A stretch of 64,000 nt of DNA from Chloroflexi bacterium CFX4 (GTDB lineage Bacteria; Chloroflexota; Anaerolineae; Aggregatilineales; UBA2796), in assembly GCA_021404685.1 (NCBI GenBank), contig QWHC01000012.1, forward strand, positions 1-64,000. The letters are read 5' to 3'. Made by a program: the position numbers and the translations under genes. Numbering within the stretch: position 1 is the stretch's first letter; each line of letters starts with the position of its first letter. Below the pieces are notes generated by a model. It was not told the DNA's origin, searched no databases, and was given only the letters and a program-made list of their open reading frames with translations. Shown piece after piece: positions 34,522 through 42,164 of the stretch.

Positions 34522-34624
34522 GATTCAGGGCGTAGGCGTTAACGCCGTGTTTCGGCACTCCTAGGCTTGCTTGGCACGCCGCGCTTATTCATGTTGGCTT
34601 GGAGCCGCTGCCTAACTAGCTTCG

Positions 34625-35848
34625 CTAGGCTGCGCCTTGTGTGGCGCGCTCCGCTTGGGCAGGCAATTCCAGCAGCGCCCGCGCACCACCTTCGGGGCGG
34701 TTCTCCAGGTGGATGCTGCCGCCGTGCAACGAGATCACCATCCGTGTGATAAACAACCCTAAGCCTAGCCCACGCATGAAACCATCGCGCAGCTTGGTGG
34801 TGAAAGTGGGTAGGAATGCCTGTTCCAAGACCTCGTTGCTAAAGCCGTGACCATCATCCGCGATGCTGAGCAGCACGCGCCCATAGCCTGCCGTCAGGCT
34901 TACCTGCACACGCCGCCGCGCTGCTTCCACGGCGTTATCAAGCAAGTTCAGCACGGCGCGGTTTAGCTCTGGTGCGGTGCCACGCACCAAGATTGGATCA
35001 TCGCCGCCCTCAAAGACGATCTCAATGCGAGAGGCGTTTTGACGGCTGCGCGCCACATCAATCGCCGAGACCACCACTTCGCGCAGATCAACATCGTTGT
35101 TCAGCGTTTCGGATTGCGGATAATCCCGAAAGCGCGTGATTAGTGCGCTTAGATCGTTGGCGCTGGCTTGCAAATCTTCTAGATTTTCACGCAGGGTATC
35201 CGGTAAATCGTGGCTGTGCTTCAAAACTTCAAGGTTCAGCACGATGGCGGACACAATGTTGCCCAGTTCATGGCGCAAGCCTACGATCAAGCTGCCCATC
35301 ATATCGCGTTCTTGTGGGGACTGTGCGTTGTGCAATTGGCGCTCTAGCTGAGCAAGGCGCGCAAAATCTTGCCCAATGGCTTTGTGGGCGCGTGCTTCCT
35401 CAATGCGCTGCATTCCGCGTGCTATCACTTGGGCGATCTCATCACCGCGAAAGGGCTTGGTGATGTAGGCAAAGGCGCCACTGTTGATCGCCTCTAGGCT
35501 GCTGTGGAGCGTGGCACGGGCGCTTATCATAGCGATGGGCAGTTCAGGGTCGCGGTCACGCACTGCCTTCAGCAGTTCAATGCCGGACATGCCCGGCATC
35601 CAGACATCGCTGATCACCATATCAATCGGCACCGCCGATTCGCCAAAGAGCAGGCTGAGCGCCTCTTGGGCGTTGGGCGTCTCGATGGCTGTGTAGCCTA
35701 GCCGCTCAATATGCTTGCCTAGGATCAGGCGTGCGTGAATATCATCATCTACTATAAGAATGGTTGGCATAGGCGTTTTTAACCCATCCAGGGCAGCAAT
35801 CGTTTCGCTGCGCTTATCTCTCTCTGGCAATGCAAGATTGGCGATCAT
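34625..35848 (-). CDS. Response-regulator receiver fused to a histidine kinase
   Basis: A 407 aa signalling protein whose receiver domain comes first. The receiver (about residues 28-145) has the acidic DDD pocket, the phospho-acceptor Asp81 in VISDVWMPG and the conserved Lys in YITKPF. A short linker leads to the kinase: H-box GLRHELGN with His193, N-box DNAVEAARR, G1 DDGHGFSNE and G2 GLGLGLFI, ending near residue 400. There is no membrane helix, so it is a soluble relay that receives phosphate or a signal from a partner. An alternative start at 35770 (MPTILIVDDD) is possible; neither has a clear ribosome site. Confidence 0.85.
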   Translation of the reverse strand: MIANLALPERDKRSETIAALDGLKTPMPTILIVDDDIHARLILGKHIERLGYTAIETPNAQEALSLLFGESAVPIDMVISDVWMPGMSGIELLKAVRDRDPELPIAMISARATLHSSLEAINSGAFAYITKPFRGDEIAQVIARGMQRIEEARAHKAIGQDFARLAQLERQLHNAQSPQERDMMGSLIVGLRHELGNIVSAIVLNLEVLKHSHDLPDTLRENLEDLQASANDLSALITRFRDYPQSETLNNDVDLREVVVSAIDVARSRQNASRIEIVFEGGDDPILVRGTAPELNRAVLNLLDNAVEAARRRVQVSLTAGYGRVLLSIADDGHGFSNEVLEQAFLPTFTTKLRDGFMRGLGLGLFITRMVISLHGGSIHLENRPEGGARALLELPAQAERATQGAA

Positions 35849-35958
35849 CGTTTTCTACTGCGTTAGCCGTTATACTTTATACCGATTGTATGTGGGCTTA
35901 AAGAGGCTGTTCATAACAATCCTAAAACGTTTGGCTTTCGCTTAGAGAAAGGCTCACC

Positions 35959-37638
35959 ATGCGCCGCAAATTCCACTTGCTGCACTGGCTTTTGCTGATG
36001 GGCGTGCTGGGTGCTTGTAACACAGAACCCCTCCTGCCCATCCCGACTTTGGCAGTGCTGCCCACGCATCCTGATGCCGATGTCGCCGCTGCACCTGAAG
36101 CCACCGCCACCGATATTCCCGCCAGTGCCACGCCTACCCTATCACCAACACCTACAACACCGCCGCCCACACTCACCATGACGCCACTACCGCCCACATG
36201 GACGCCCCTTTTTGGCAGACGCGATGCTGCGACCGCCGCACCGACCCTCTCTGCGCCAACCGCGCAGGCTGCCGCCCTCAGCGCGGATGCCATGCGCCTT
36301 GACGCGGTCATTGCCAAAGTGGAGAACCGCCGCCGCATCAATTTCAGCATATGGTTAACGCCCATGACGCAGCTTGTGCAAAGCGCCACCTTGCGCTACA
36401 CCTACCCATCAACGGGCGCCACCGAAGAAAAGCGTGTGCCGTTGCCGCCGCAAACACTCGGCGAGACGCTCAAAAACCCAATCTCGCACACCATGGGCAT
36501 TGATCAAATGCCACTCCATGAAGATCGAATCCTCTATCAGTGGGTGCTGGAAGGGCAGGATGGCAGCCAACTCGTCAGCCCGCAGCAAACGTTCAAGGTG
36601 ACGGAAGCCATCACCGAAGAACGGCGTGACGATCTGCCGATCATTCCTGCGGAAGCCTCTTTTGTGAGCGACTTTCCGCGTCAGGCGCTGCTCAGTGTGC
36701 GCCTAACGCCTGAATCACCCATTCGGCAGGCAAAGGTCTACTACACGCAAAACACCGGCTTGGTGCTATTCTCATTCAACGTGCGCGTGCCGCAGAAACG
36801 CGCCGGCGAAGAAGTAGAGATCACTTTCACCTTCAACGATCAGCTTGCCCTGCAAATCCCTTGGCAAAAGCTAGAATGGTGGTTCATGCTGACCGACCAA
36901 AACGGCAAGCAGTGGCGCACACAGCCACAGTTCAATGAATACAGCGATACGCGCTTTCACCGCTGGACGCGCACCGAAGGGCGGCGTTCGGTCGTCTTTA
37001 CCTATGAGCGCAGCACCGCAGACATTGATTTCATCGTCAACGGCACCGATCACGCCATTGAGCGCCTCGAGAAAATGTTTGGCTACCGCTTGCTGTATAC
37101 GCCGCACATCGTCTTTTACAATGAGGCGCGCCATTTTCGGGCTTGGGCGCCCGCGCAGCTTGCCGATATCTTCATCGGCTTAGCAAGCGGCGTGTGGGGC
37201 GGCGCGGTGGTCACCTTCTACGACTCGCTCGATTACACGGTCTATGCTGTGATTCAGCATGAGCTAACGCACCTGTTCCAATATCAATCCATGCGAAACG
37301 ATGACGTGCCGCGTTGGTGGGTTGAAGGCACAGCGCGCCACTTTGAGGAACGCAACGATGAGGATCAACTGCTTTTGGCGAAGAACTATGTGCGGCGGCG
37401 CGGAATGCCTGACCTAACACGCACCAACCGCCACCTTGTGGATACCAACATTGGTGTGACCTACTATGTGGGCGCTTCAGTGATGCAATTCTTCATCGAG
37501 ACTTACGGCATAGAGGCATTTCAGCGCGTGCATATCGCCACAGCGCGGCACATTCCCTTTGATCAGGCATTGCAGAACGCTATTGGCAAAACGCGCCGCC
37601 AACTCAGCCAAGAGTTTGAGGCATGGCTGCGGCGTTAG
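35959..37638 (+). CDS. Lipoprotein with peptidase MA-like (gluzincin) domain
   Basis: A 559 aa exported zinc-protease-like protein. The lipobox LGAC (Cys20) follows a short hydrophobic signal. A Thr/Pro-rich linker with ATDIPASATPTLSPTPT-like sequence (about 45-85) leads to a beta-rich region, and the C-terminal third holds the gluzincin signature: HELTH (His434, Glu435, His438) then the glutamate-bearing WWVEGTARHFEE about 20 residues later. This matches the peptidase MA-like family (PF13485) found in many Chloroflexota. It probably sits on the outer face of the membrane. A divergent promoter region separates it from the kinase gene; a strong hairpin follows. Confidence 0.85.
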   Translation: MRRKFHLLHWLLLMGVLGACNTEPLLPIPTLAVLPTHPDADVAAAPEATATDIPASATPTLSPTPTTPPPTLTMTPLPPTWTPLFGRRDAATAAPTLSAPTAQAAALSADAMRLDAVIAKVENRRRINFSIWLTPMTQLVQSATLRYTYPSTGATEEKRVPLPPQTLGETLKNPISHTMGIDQMPLHEDRILYQWVLEGQDGSQLVSPQQTFKVTEAITEERRDDLPIIPAEASFVSDFPRQALLSVRLTPESPIRQAKVYYTQNTGLVLFSFNVRVPQKRAGEEVEITFTFNDQLALQIPWQKLEWWFMLTDQNGKQWRTQPQFNEYSDTRFHRWTRTEGRRSVVFTYERSTADIDFIVNGTDHAIERLEKMFGYRLLYTPHIVFYNEARHFRAWAPAQLADIFIGLASGVWGGAVVTFYDSLDYTVYAVIQHELTHLFQYQSMRNDDVPRWWVEGTARHFEERNDEDQLLLAKNYVRRRGMPDLTRTNRHLVDTNIGVTYYVGASVMQFFIETYGIEAFQRVHIATARHIPFDQALQNAIGKTRRQLSQEFEAWLRR

Positions 37639-37660
37639 TGCCTGACCCTACTCTTATAGA

Positions 37661-37688
37661 AAGCGGACGCGCCTCGGCGCGTCCGCTT
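37661..37688. terminator. Bidirectional terminator hairpin
   Basis: A perfect 12-bp stem AAGCGGACGCGC/GCGCGTCCGCTT with loop CTCG, between the convergent peptidase and the next gene. TGTTTG follows on the plus strand. Its core is close to those at 42119 and 9885. Confidence 0.7.
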
Positions 37689-37708
37689 GTTTGCTATACC
37701 ACGCTGCA

Positions 37709-38887
37709 CTATTGCGAATGAACACACCCTAAGAGAGCAATTGAACTCTCGCTGTTGAGGATGGTCTGAATGTCCGTGCTGCCTAGTGTGAAGGTGTTCA
37801 GCTTATCCGGCGGCTGCAATTCGGCGGCACCCGTCAGCACATAGTAAACGCGCTCACCACAGACTGCCAAGCCTGCCACTGCCTCAGAATCGCTGGCGCT
37901 CAGCGGCACGACCATGCTCGTTCCACCGCCGAGCGTGTGCGCGTAGAGCGTCGGCGCGACGGGTGAAGTCGTCTGGCGGTAGTAGCCCACCGTGAAGTAG
38001 AACGCCTGGCTACCTTCTGCCCAAACCGACGCACCGATGCCTTGCGCTTGTGGCACATCCAGCTTTTGGCGGCTGGCGCTGTTTAAGTCGTGCAGAATCA
38101 AGCCGCTGAGTGGAAAGTAGTACGGCACATCGGTTGGATAGCCTTCCGTCGGATTTTCAGGGTCTACCACAACCTCCACCGCAAAGTTTTGATCGGGCGA
38201 GGGCAGCGCAAACAGGCTTGCGCCCAGTGCGCCACGTGGCGTGACGGCGCTCATGCTCAGCGGTGTGCCATTGGTGCTGGGCGCGGCGGCAGTCAGGTCA
38301 ATGCTGAACAAGCCCAAGAAAAAGCTCTCGGTGAAGGGCATTACACGGAAGGTCAGCAGGTTGCTGCTGGCAGAATCCCAGTCAGAGAGGGGTAGCAGAA
38401 TGCCGTAGCTGGTGCTGGCATCTTCTTTGCCCTGCTCAAAGGTGAATTTGCCGTCCAGCCAGCGCACTTCACCATTCAGGCTGACGAAATAGAGTTTCCA
38501 CGCGCCTTCAAAGGTAGCCGTCGTGAACAGCAGCGTATTGCCTTGCTTATCAAAGACGGGCTGTGTGATCAGGTTTTCAGGGCTGCTGATGGTCAGGCGC
38601 TGTGTTTCGCCGTTGAGGTAGCCATATTCCAGCAGCACATCGGCTTGGTTATATAGCACTTGCGCGTAGCTGTTTGCCATCGGCGAGAGGATCGCGCTGT
38701 AGCTTTCCACTTGGCGCAGCGCGCTAATTGTGCCGTTTTGATCAATGGTCACCAAGGCGAGCGTGCCATTCTGATTGAGGATAGCAGCCACTTGCGCTGC
38801 TGTTTGCGCGTTGGTGGCAGTCAGGTTTAGGGTGAACAGTGCCGCCACCAGCAGGGTGACCACGCGGACAAGTCGTTTACGAATCAC
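37709..38887 (-). CDS. Secreted protein of unknown function, propeller-like
   Basis: A 392 aa exported protein. The signal peptide begins VIRKRLVRVVTLLVAALF and is cut near TNAQ (about residue 27). The rest has repeating beta-strand segments (DKQGNTLLFTTATFEG, VWAEGSQAFYFTVGYYR, VCGERVYYVLTGA) in the style of the TolB/WD40-like protein at 9934, and two cysteines near the C-terminus. I cannot assign a function. The GTG start at 38887 has GGAG 7 bases upstream; the longest frame to 39022 adds a non-signal sequence. A TATAAT box (38930-38925) lies about 40 bases upstream without a good -35. Confidence 0.68.
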   Translation of the reverse strand: MIRKRLVRVVTLLVAALFTLNLTATNAQTAAQVAAILNQNGTLALVTIDQNGTISALRQVESYSAILSPMANSYAQVLYNQADVLLEYGYLNGETQRLTISSPENLITQPVFDKQGNTLLFTTATFEGAWKLYFVSLNGEVRWLDGKFTFEQGKEDASTSYGILLPLSDWDSASSNLLTFRVMPFTESFFLGLFSIDLTAAAPSTNGTPLSMSAVTPRGALGASLFALPSPDQNFAVEVVVDPENPTEGYPTDVPYYFPLSGLILHDLNSASRQKLDVPQAQGIGASVWAEGSQAFYFTVGYYRQTTSPVAPTLYAHTLGGGTSMVVPLSASDSEAVAGLAVCGERVYYVLTGAAELQPPDKLNTFTLGSTDIQTILNSESSIALLGCVHSQ

Positions 38888-39090
38888 ACCATAGCTCCAT
38901 ATTGAGAATACCTCAGGTGGCGTGATTATAGCATGTTGTGTTGAGCAGGGCGCATGATGTGTGGCGCATCCAGCTCGCGTCTTAAAGCAACCTACCTCAA
39001 TAATTTGGTTGTCTATGCCCATTTAGTTGTATCATTAGCGGTAGGCTGTTGTTTAAGCCTGTGAAGGTCTCACTGCAAAGGTAATTTATT

Positions 39091-40431
39091 ATGCTGATCA
39101 CGAATGCCACGCTCGTTAATTGGACGCCGCGCCAAATCTTGCCCGATCACGCCGTGCTAATCCGCGACGGACGCATTGCCGAGATCGGCAGCACAGCCGA
39201 ACTCACGGCACGGCACCCTAATCTTGACCGCCGTGATGCGGGCGGCAAATTGTTGCTACCCGGCAACATCTGCGCGCACACGCACTTCTACGGCGCCTTC
39301 GCACGCGGTCTCGCCATTCCCGGCGATCCACCGCGCAATTTCCCTGAAATTCTTAAAAAGCTGTGGTGGAATTTAGATAAGGCGCTCACCCTTGATGACG
39401 TGCGCCTTTCGGCATTGGTAAGCCTTGTAGATGCCATCCGTCACGGCACCACCACCTTGATTGATCACCACGCCAGCCCAAACGCCATTGATGGCAGCCT
39501 AAGCGTGATTGCCCAAGCTGTGGAGCAGGCAGGCGTGCGCGCCGTGCTGTGCTACGAAGTGACCGACCGCGACGGTGAGGCAAAGGCGCAAGCAGGCATC
39601 GCCGAGAATGTGCGCTTTTTGAAGGCACTGGGCGAGCATCCGCGCATTGCCGGCGCCTTTGGCTTACACGCCAGCCTCACCCTTTCTGATGAGACGTTGG
39701 CAGCCTGCGTGCGGGCGATGGAAGCCTTTGAAACAGGCTTTCACATTCATGTGGCGGAGCATGAGGCAGACGAAGAAGACAGCCTGAAGCGTTCCGGTGT
39801 GCGTGTGGTGCGCCGCTTAAAGCGCGCTGGCATCCTCAGCAAGCGCACCATCGCCGCGCACGCCGTCCACATTGACGCTTGGGAGATGGAGCTGCTGCGC
39901 CAATCTGAGACGTGGGTAACACACCAACCGCGCAGCAACATGAATAACGGCGTTGGCGCCATGCGCTTTGATGACATGCTGCGCGGCGGCGTGAAGGTTT
40001 GTTTGGGCAATGATGGCATGGGCAACGCCATGTTTGAGGAATGGAAGGCAGCCTACCTGCTGCATAAGGTTGCCAACCGCGATCCGCGTGCCGCAAATGG
40101 CGATGCCATTGTGCAGGTTGCTGTGGATCACAATGCGGCGTTGGCAGAAGTTTTCTTCCCAGATGAAACCTTTGGTTCGTTGTCAGTTGGCAGCGCTGCC
40201 GATATGATATTGGTCGAGTATTATCCTTTCACACCGCTGACGGAAGGCAACCTGCCTTGGCACGCCCTGTTCGGCTTTGAGTCATCCATGATTACAGCGA
40301 CTATCGCCGGCGGGCGCCTTTTGATGTGGGATCGTCAACTGCTCACCCTAGATGAGGCAGCTATCGCGGCTGAGGCACGGGCAAAAGTGCCTGCTGTGTG
40401 GGCGCGCTTTGCCGAATTCGTCGGCGTGTGA
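39091..40431 (+). CDS. ssnA: SsnA-type amidohydrolase
   Basis: A 446 aa metal-dependent hydrolase of the amidohydrolase superfamily. The metal motif HTHFYGAFARG, the segment LKKLWWNLDKALT, the TTTLIDHHASPNAIDGS stretch (given for its core DHHASP) and later HIHVAEHEADEED and GNDGMGN match SsnA closely. In enterobacteria ssnA lies among genes for selenium-dependent molybdenum hydroxylases and purine breakdown; the reaction is not firmly known. It is followed 26 bases later by an F420-reductase-like gene and then cofE, so here it belongs to an F420-related operon. The ATG has a weak AAGG site upstream. XdhC, another purine/molybdenum accessory, lies 10 kb away. Confidence 0.85.
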   Translation: MLITNATLVNWTPRQILPDHAVLIRDGRIAEIGSTAELTARHPNLDRRDAGGKLLLPGNICAHTHFYGAFARGLAIPGDPPRNFPEILKKLWWNLDKALTLDDVRLSALVSLVDAIRHGTTTLIDHHASPNAIDGSLSVIAQAVEQAGVRAVLCYEVTDRDGEAKAQAGIAENVRFLKALGEHPRIAGAFGLHASLTLSDETLAACVRAMEAFETGFHIHVAEHEADEEDSLKRSGVRVVRRLKRAGILSKRTIAAHAVHIDAWEMELLRQSETWVTHQPRSNMNNGVGAMRFDDMLRGGVKVCLGNDGMGNAMFEEWKAAYLLHKVANRDPRAANGDAIVQVAVDHNAALAEVFFPDETFGSLSVGSAADMILVEYYPFTPLTEGNLPWHALFGFESSMITATIAGGRLLMWDRQLLTLDEAAIAAEARAKVPAVWARFAEFVGV

Positions 40432-40457
40432 AACACACCTGACCAAATGGAGATACC

Positions 40458-41138
40458 ATGACCGATACACTACCAACCCTTGCCGTGATCGGCGGCACGG
40501 GCAAAGAAGGTGCAGGGCTTGCCTTGCGTTGGGCGCATAAGGGCTACCCTGTCATCATTGGCTCACGAGATGCCGAACGCGCCGCCCAAAAAGCCGCCGA
40601 ACTGAACACCGTGCTTGGCAATGAGCGCATTCGCGGCATGGCAAATGCAGAGGCAGCCGCAGCCGCGCAGATCATCGTGCTGAGCGTGCCGTACAGCGCC
40701 CACGCCGATACAATTACCAGCATTAAAGCGGCGGCGCAGGGCAAACTCTTTGTGGATGTGACCGTGCCGATCAACGCGGCGGATTACCGTACCGTCTATG
40801 TGCCAGAGGGCAAATCGGCGTGTGTGGAAGCGCAAGCAGCACTGGGCGAATCGGTGAAGGTGGTGGCAGCCTTCCAGAATGTGAGCGCCGTTCACCTCAA
40901 AAAGCTGGATCACGGCGTAGATTGCGATGTGCTGGTCTGCGGGGATGACAGCGCTGCCAAGGATCAGGTTATCGGGCTGGTAGAGGCAATCGGAATGCGC
41001 GGCATAGATGCTGGCGCGCTGATGAACGCCGTCGCTGTGGAGGCGCTGACGCCAGTGTTGCTCTACATCAACGGGCGCTACAAGGTGAAGGGCGCGGGCA
41101 TTCGCATCACGGGCTTCGCGCCTGCTGACCATGCCTGA
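40458..41138 (+). CDS. npdG: NADPH-dependent F420 reductase-like protein
   Basis: A 226 aa Rossmann protein of the Fno/NpdG family, which moves hydride between NADPH and coenzyme F420. The N-terminal dinucleotide motif is AVIGGTGKEGAGLALRWA; the arginine in IIGSRDAERA suits the 2'-phosphate of NADP. VVAAFQNVSAVHLKKLDH and the C-terminal PVLLYINGRYKVKGAGIRI are also typical. It lies between ssnA and cofE and overlaps the cofE start by 8 bases, so it is co-translated with an F420 biosynthesis gene. This strengthens the assignment over a generic oxidoreductase. Confidence 0.87.
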   Translation: MTDTLPTLAVIGGTGKEGAGLALRWAHKGYPVIIGSRDAERAAQKAAELNTVLGNERIRGMANAEAAAAAQIIVLSVPYSAHADTITSIKAAAQGKLFVDVTVPINAADYRTVYVPEGKSACVEAQAALGESVKVVAAFQNVSAVHLKKLDHGVDCDVLVCGDDSAAKDQVIGLVEAIGMRGIDAGALMNAVAVEALTPVLLYINGRYKVKGAGIRITGFAPADHA

Positions 41139-41904
41139 GCCTGACCTACAACTTTTTGCGCTGCGAGGGCTACCACTCATCCAACAAGGCGACGATCTCG
41201 CCGCCCTGATGGCCGAGGCGCTGCGGCGGAATGGACTGACGCTGCAAACGGGCGATGTGCTGATCATCACCTCAAAGATCGTCTCGAAGGCGGAGGGTCG
41301 CCTTGTAGACTTGCGGACGGTGCAGCCATCGGCACAAGCGGTGCAGGTTGCAGCGCAGACGGGCAAAGACGCACGCTTGGTAGAGCTGGTGCTGCGCGAA
41401 GCACAGAGCATCTCGCGGCAGGGCGGCAAGGTGCTGATCACGCGGCATCGGCTCGGCTTTGTCTCTGCCAACAGCGGCATAGATCAGTCTAATGTGCGCG
41501 GCGATGACGACTGGGCGCTGCTGCTGCCTGAAAATCCTGATGAGTCGGCGCGGCGCTTGCGCGAACGGATCGGCGCGCTGTGCGGCGTGCTGCCTGCCGT
41601 CATCCTGAGCGATACGCATGGCAGACCGCACCGCTTAGGCAACGTTGGCGTAGCAGTTGGTGTGGCAGGGATGCCTGCTCTGCTCAACTTGCGCGGCAGG
41701 GCAGATTTATTCGAGCGCCGCTTGCAGCACACCGAAATCGGCGCGGCAGATGAACTTGCCGCTGCGGCGGAATTGATCAGTGGACAGGCAGCAGAGGGCT
41801 TACCCGTCGTGCTGATCCGTGGCTATCGGCTGCCGGAAGGCACGCCAAGCGATGGCAGTGCTGCCGATCTGTACCGTCCGCCGCACATGGATTTGTACGG
41901 CTAA
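41131..41904 (+). CDS. cofE: Coenzyme F420-0:L-glutamate ligase
   Basis: A 257 aa enzyme adding glutamate residues to F420-0 with GTP. It starts with LFALRGLPLIQQGDDLA and holds the conserved VLIITSKIVSKAEGRLV, RQGGKVLITRHRLGFVSANSGIDQSNV (core SANSGIDQSN) and SDTHGRPHRLGNVGVAVG segments. The length matches the archaeal-type single-domain enzyme without the FbiB C-terminal reductase domain. The start overlaps the preceding gene by 8 bases. The cofC, cofD, cofG and cofH genes are not in the window. It converges on a small membrane-peptide gene at its end. Confidence 0.92.
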   Translation: MPEPDLQLFALRGLPLIQQGDDLAALMAEALRRNGLTLQTGDVLIITSKIVSKAEGRLVDLRTVQPSAQAVQVAAQTGKDARLVELVLREAQSISRQGGKVLITRHRLGFVSANSGIDQSNVRGDDDWALLLPENPDESARRLRERIGALCGVLPAVILSDTHGRPHRLGNVGVAVGVAGMPALLNLRGRADLFERRLQHTEIGAADELAAAAELISGQAAEGLPVVLIRGYRLPEGTPSDGSAADLYRPPHMDLYG

Positions 41905-42017
41905 CGCATTCCGCCAGCGGTTGGCACTAGCAAGAGCAATAAGACGAGAAAGATAGCCAATAAAGGTGAATGCAGTAGCAAGAGCAGTATGATAATCTCA
42001 ATCATCCCAAACACCAT
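41901..42017 (-). CDS. Very small, leucine-rich membrane peptide
   Basis: A 38 aa open frame starting MVFGMIEIIILLLLLHSP. Nearly the whole length (about residues 5-31) is one hydrophobic helix of Ile and Leu, with a short polar end PTAGGMR. It has a good ribosome site (AGGA 6 bases before the ATG) and an extended -10 box TGC-TATATA at 42085-42077. It follows the alpha-2-macroglobulin gene on the same strand, but beyond that gene's terminator. I do not recognise it. The longer in-frame start at 42143 would run through the terminator and is rejected. Confidence 0.5.
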   Translation of the reverse strand: MVFGMIEIIILLLLLHSPLLAIFLVLLLLLVPTAGGMR

Positions 42018-42118
42018 GCTTAATCCTCTCCCCAAGCGCTGATCAGGCAGCCTAAAGACGCGCCGCCTGTTTTCAGTATATAGCAGGTTGTCAAGAAGCG
42101 GGTGGATCAAAAACAAAA

Positions 42119-42140
42119 GGGACGCGCCAAGGCGCGTCCC
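42119..42140 (-). terminator. Rho-independent terminator of the macroglobulin gene
   Basis: A perfect 10-bp stem GGGACGCGCC/GGCGCGTCCC with an AA loop. On the minus strand TTTTGTTTTTG follows. It lies 24 bases past the stop at 42165. Confidence 0.9.
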
Positions 42141-42164
42141 CACATCCTTCCCAAAGCCGTTACC

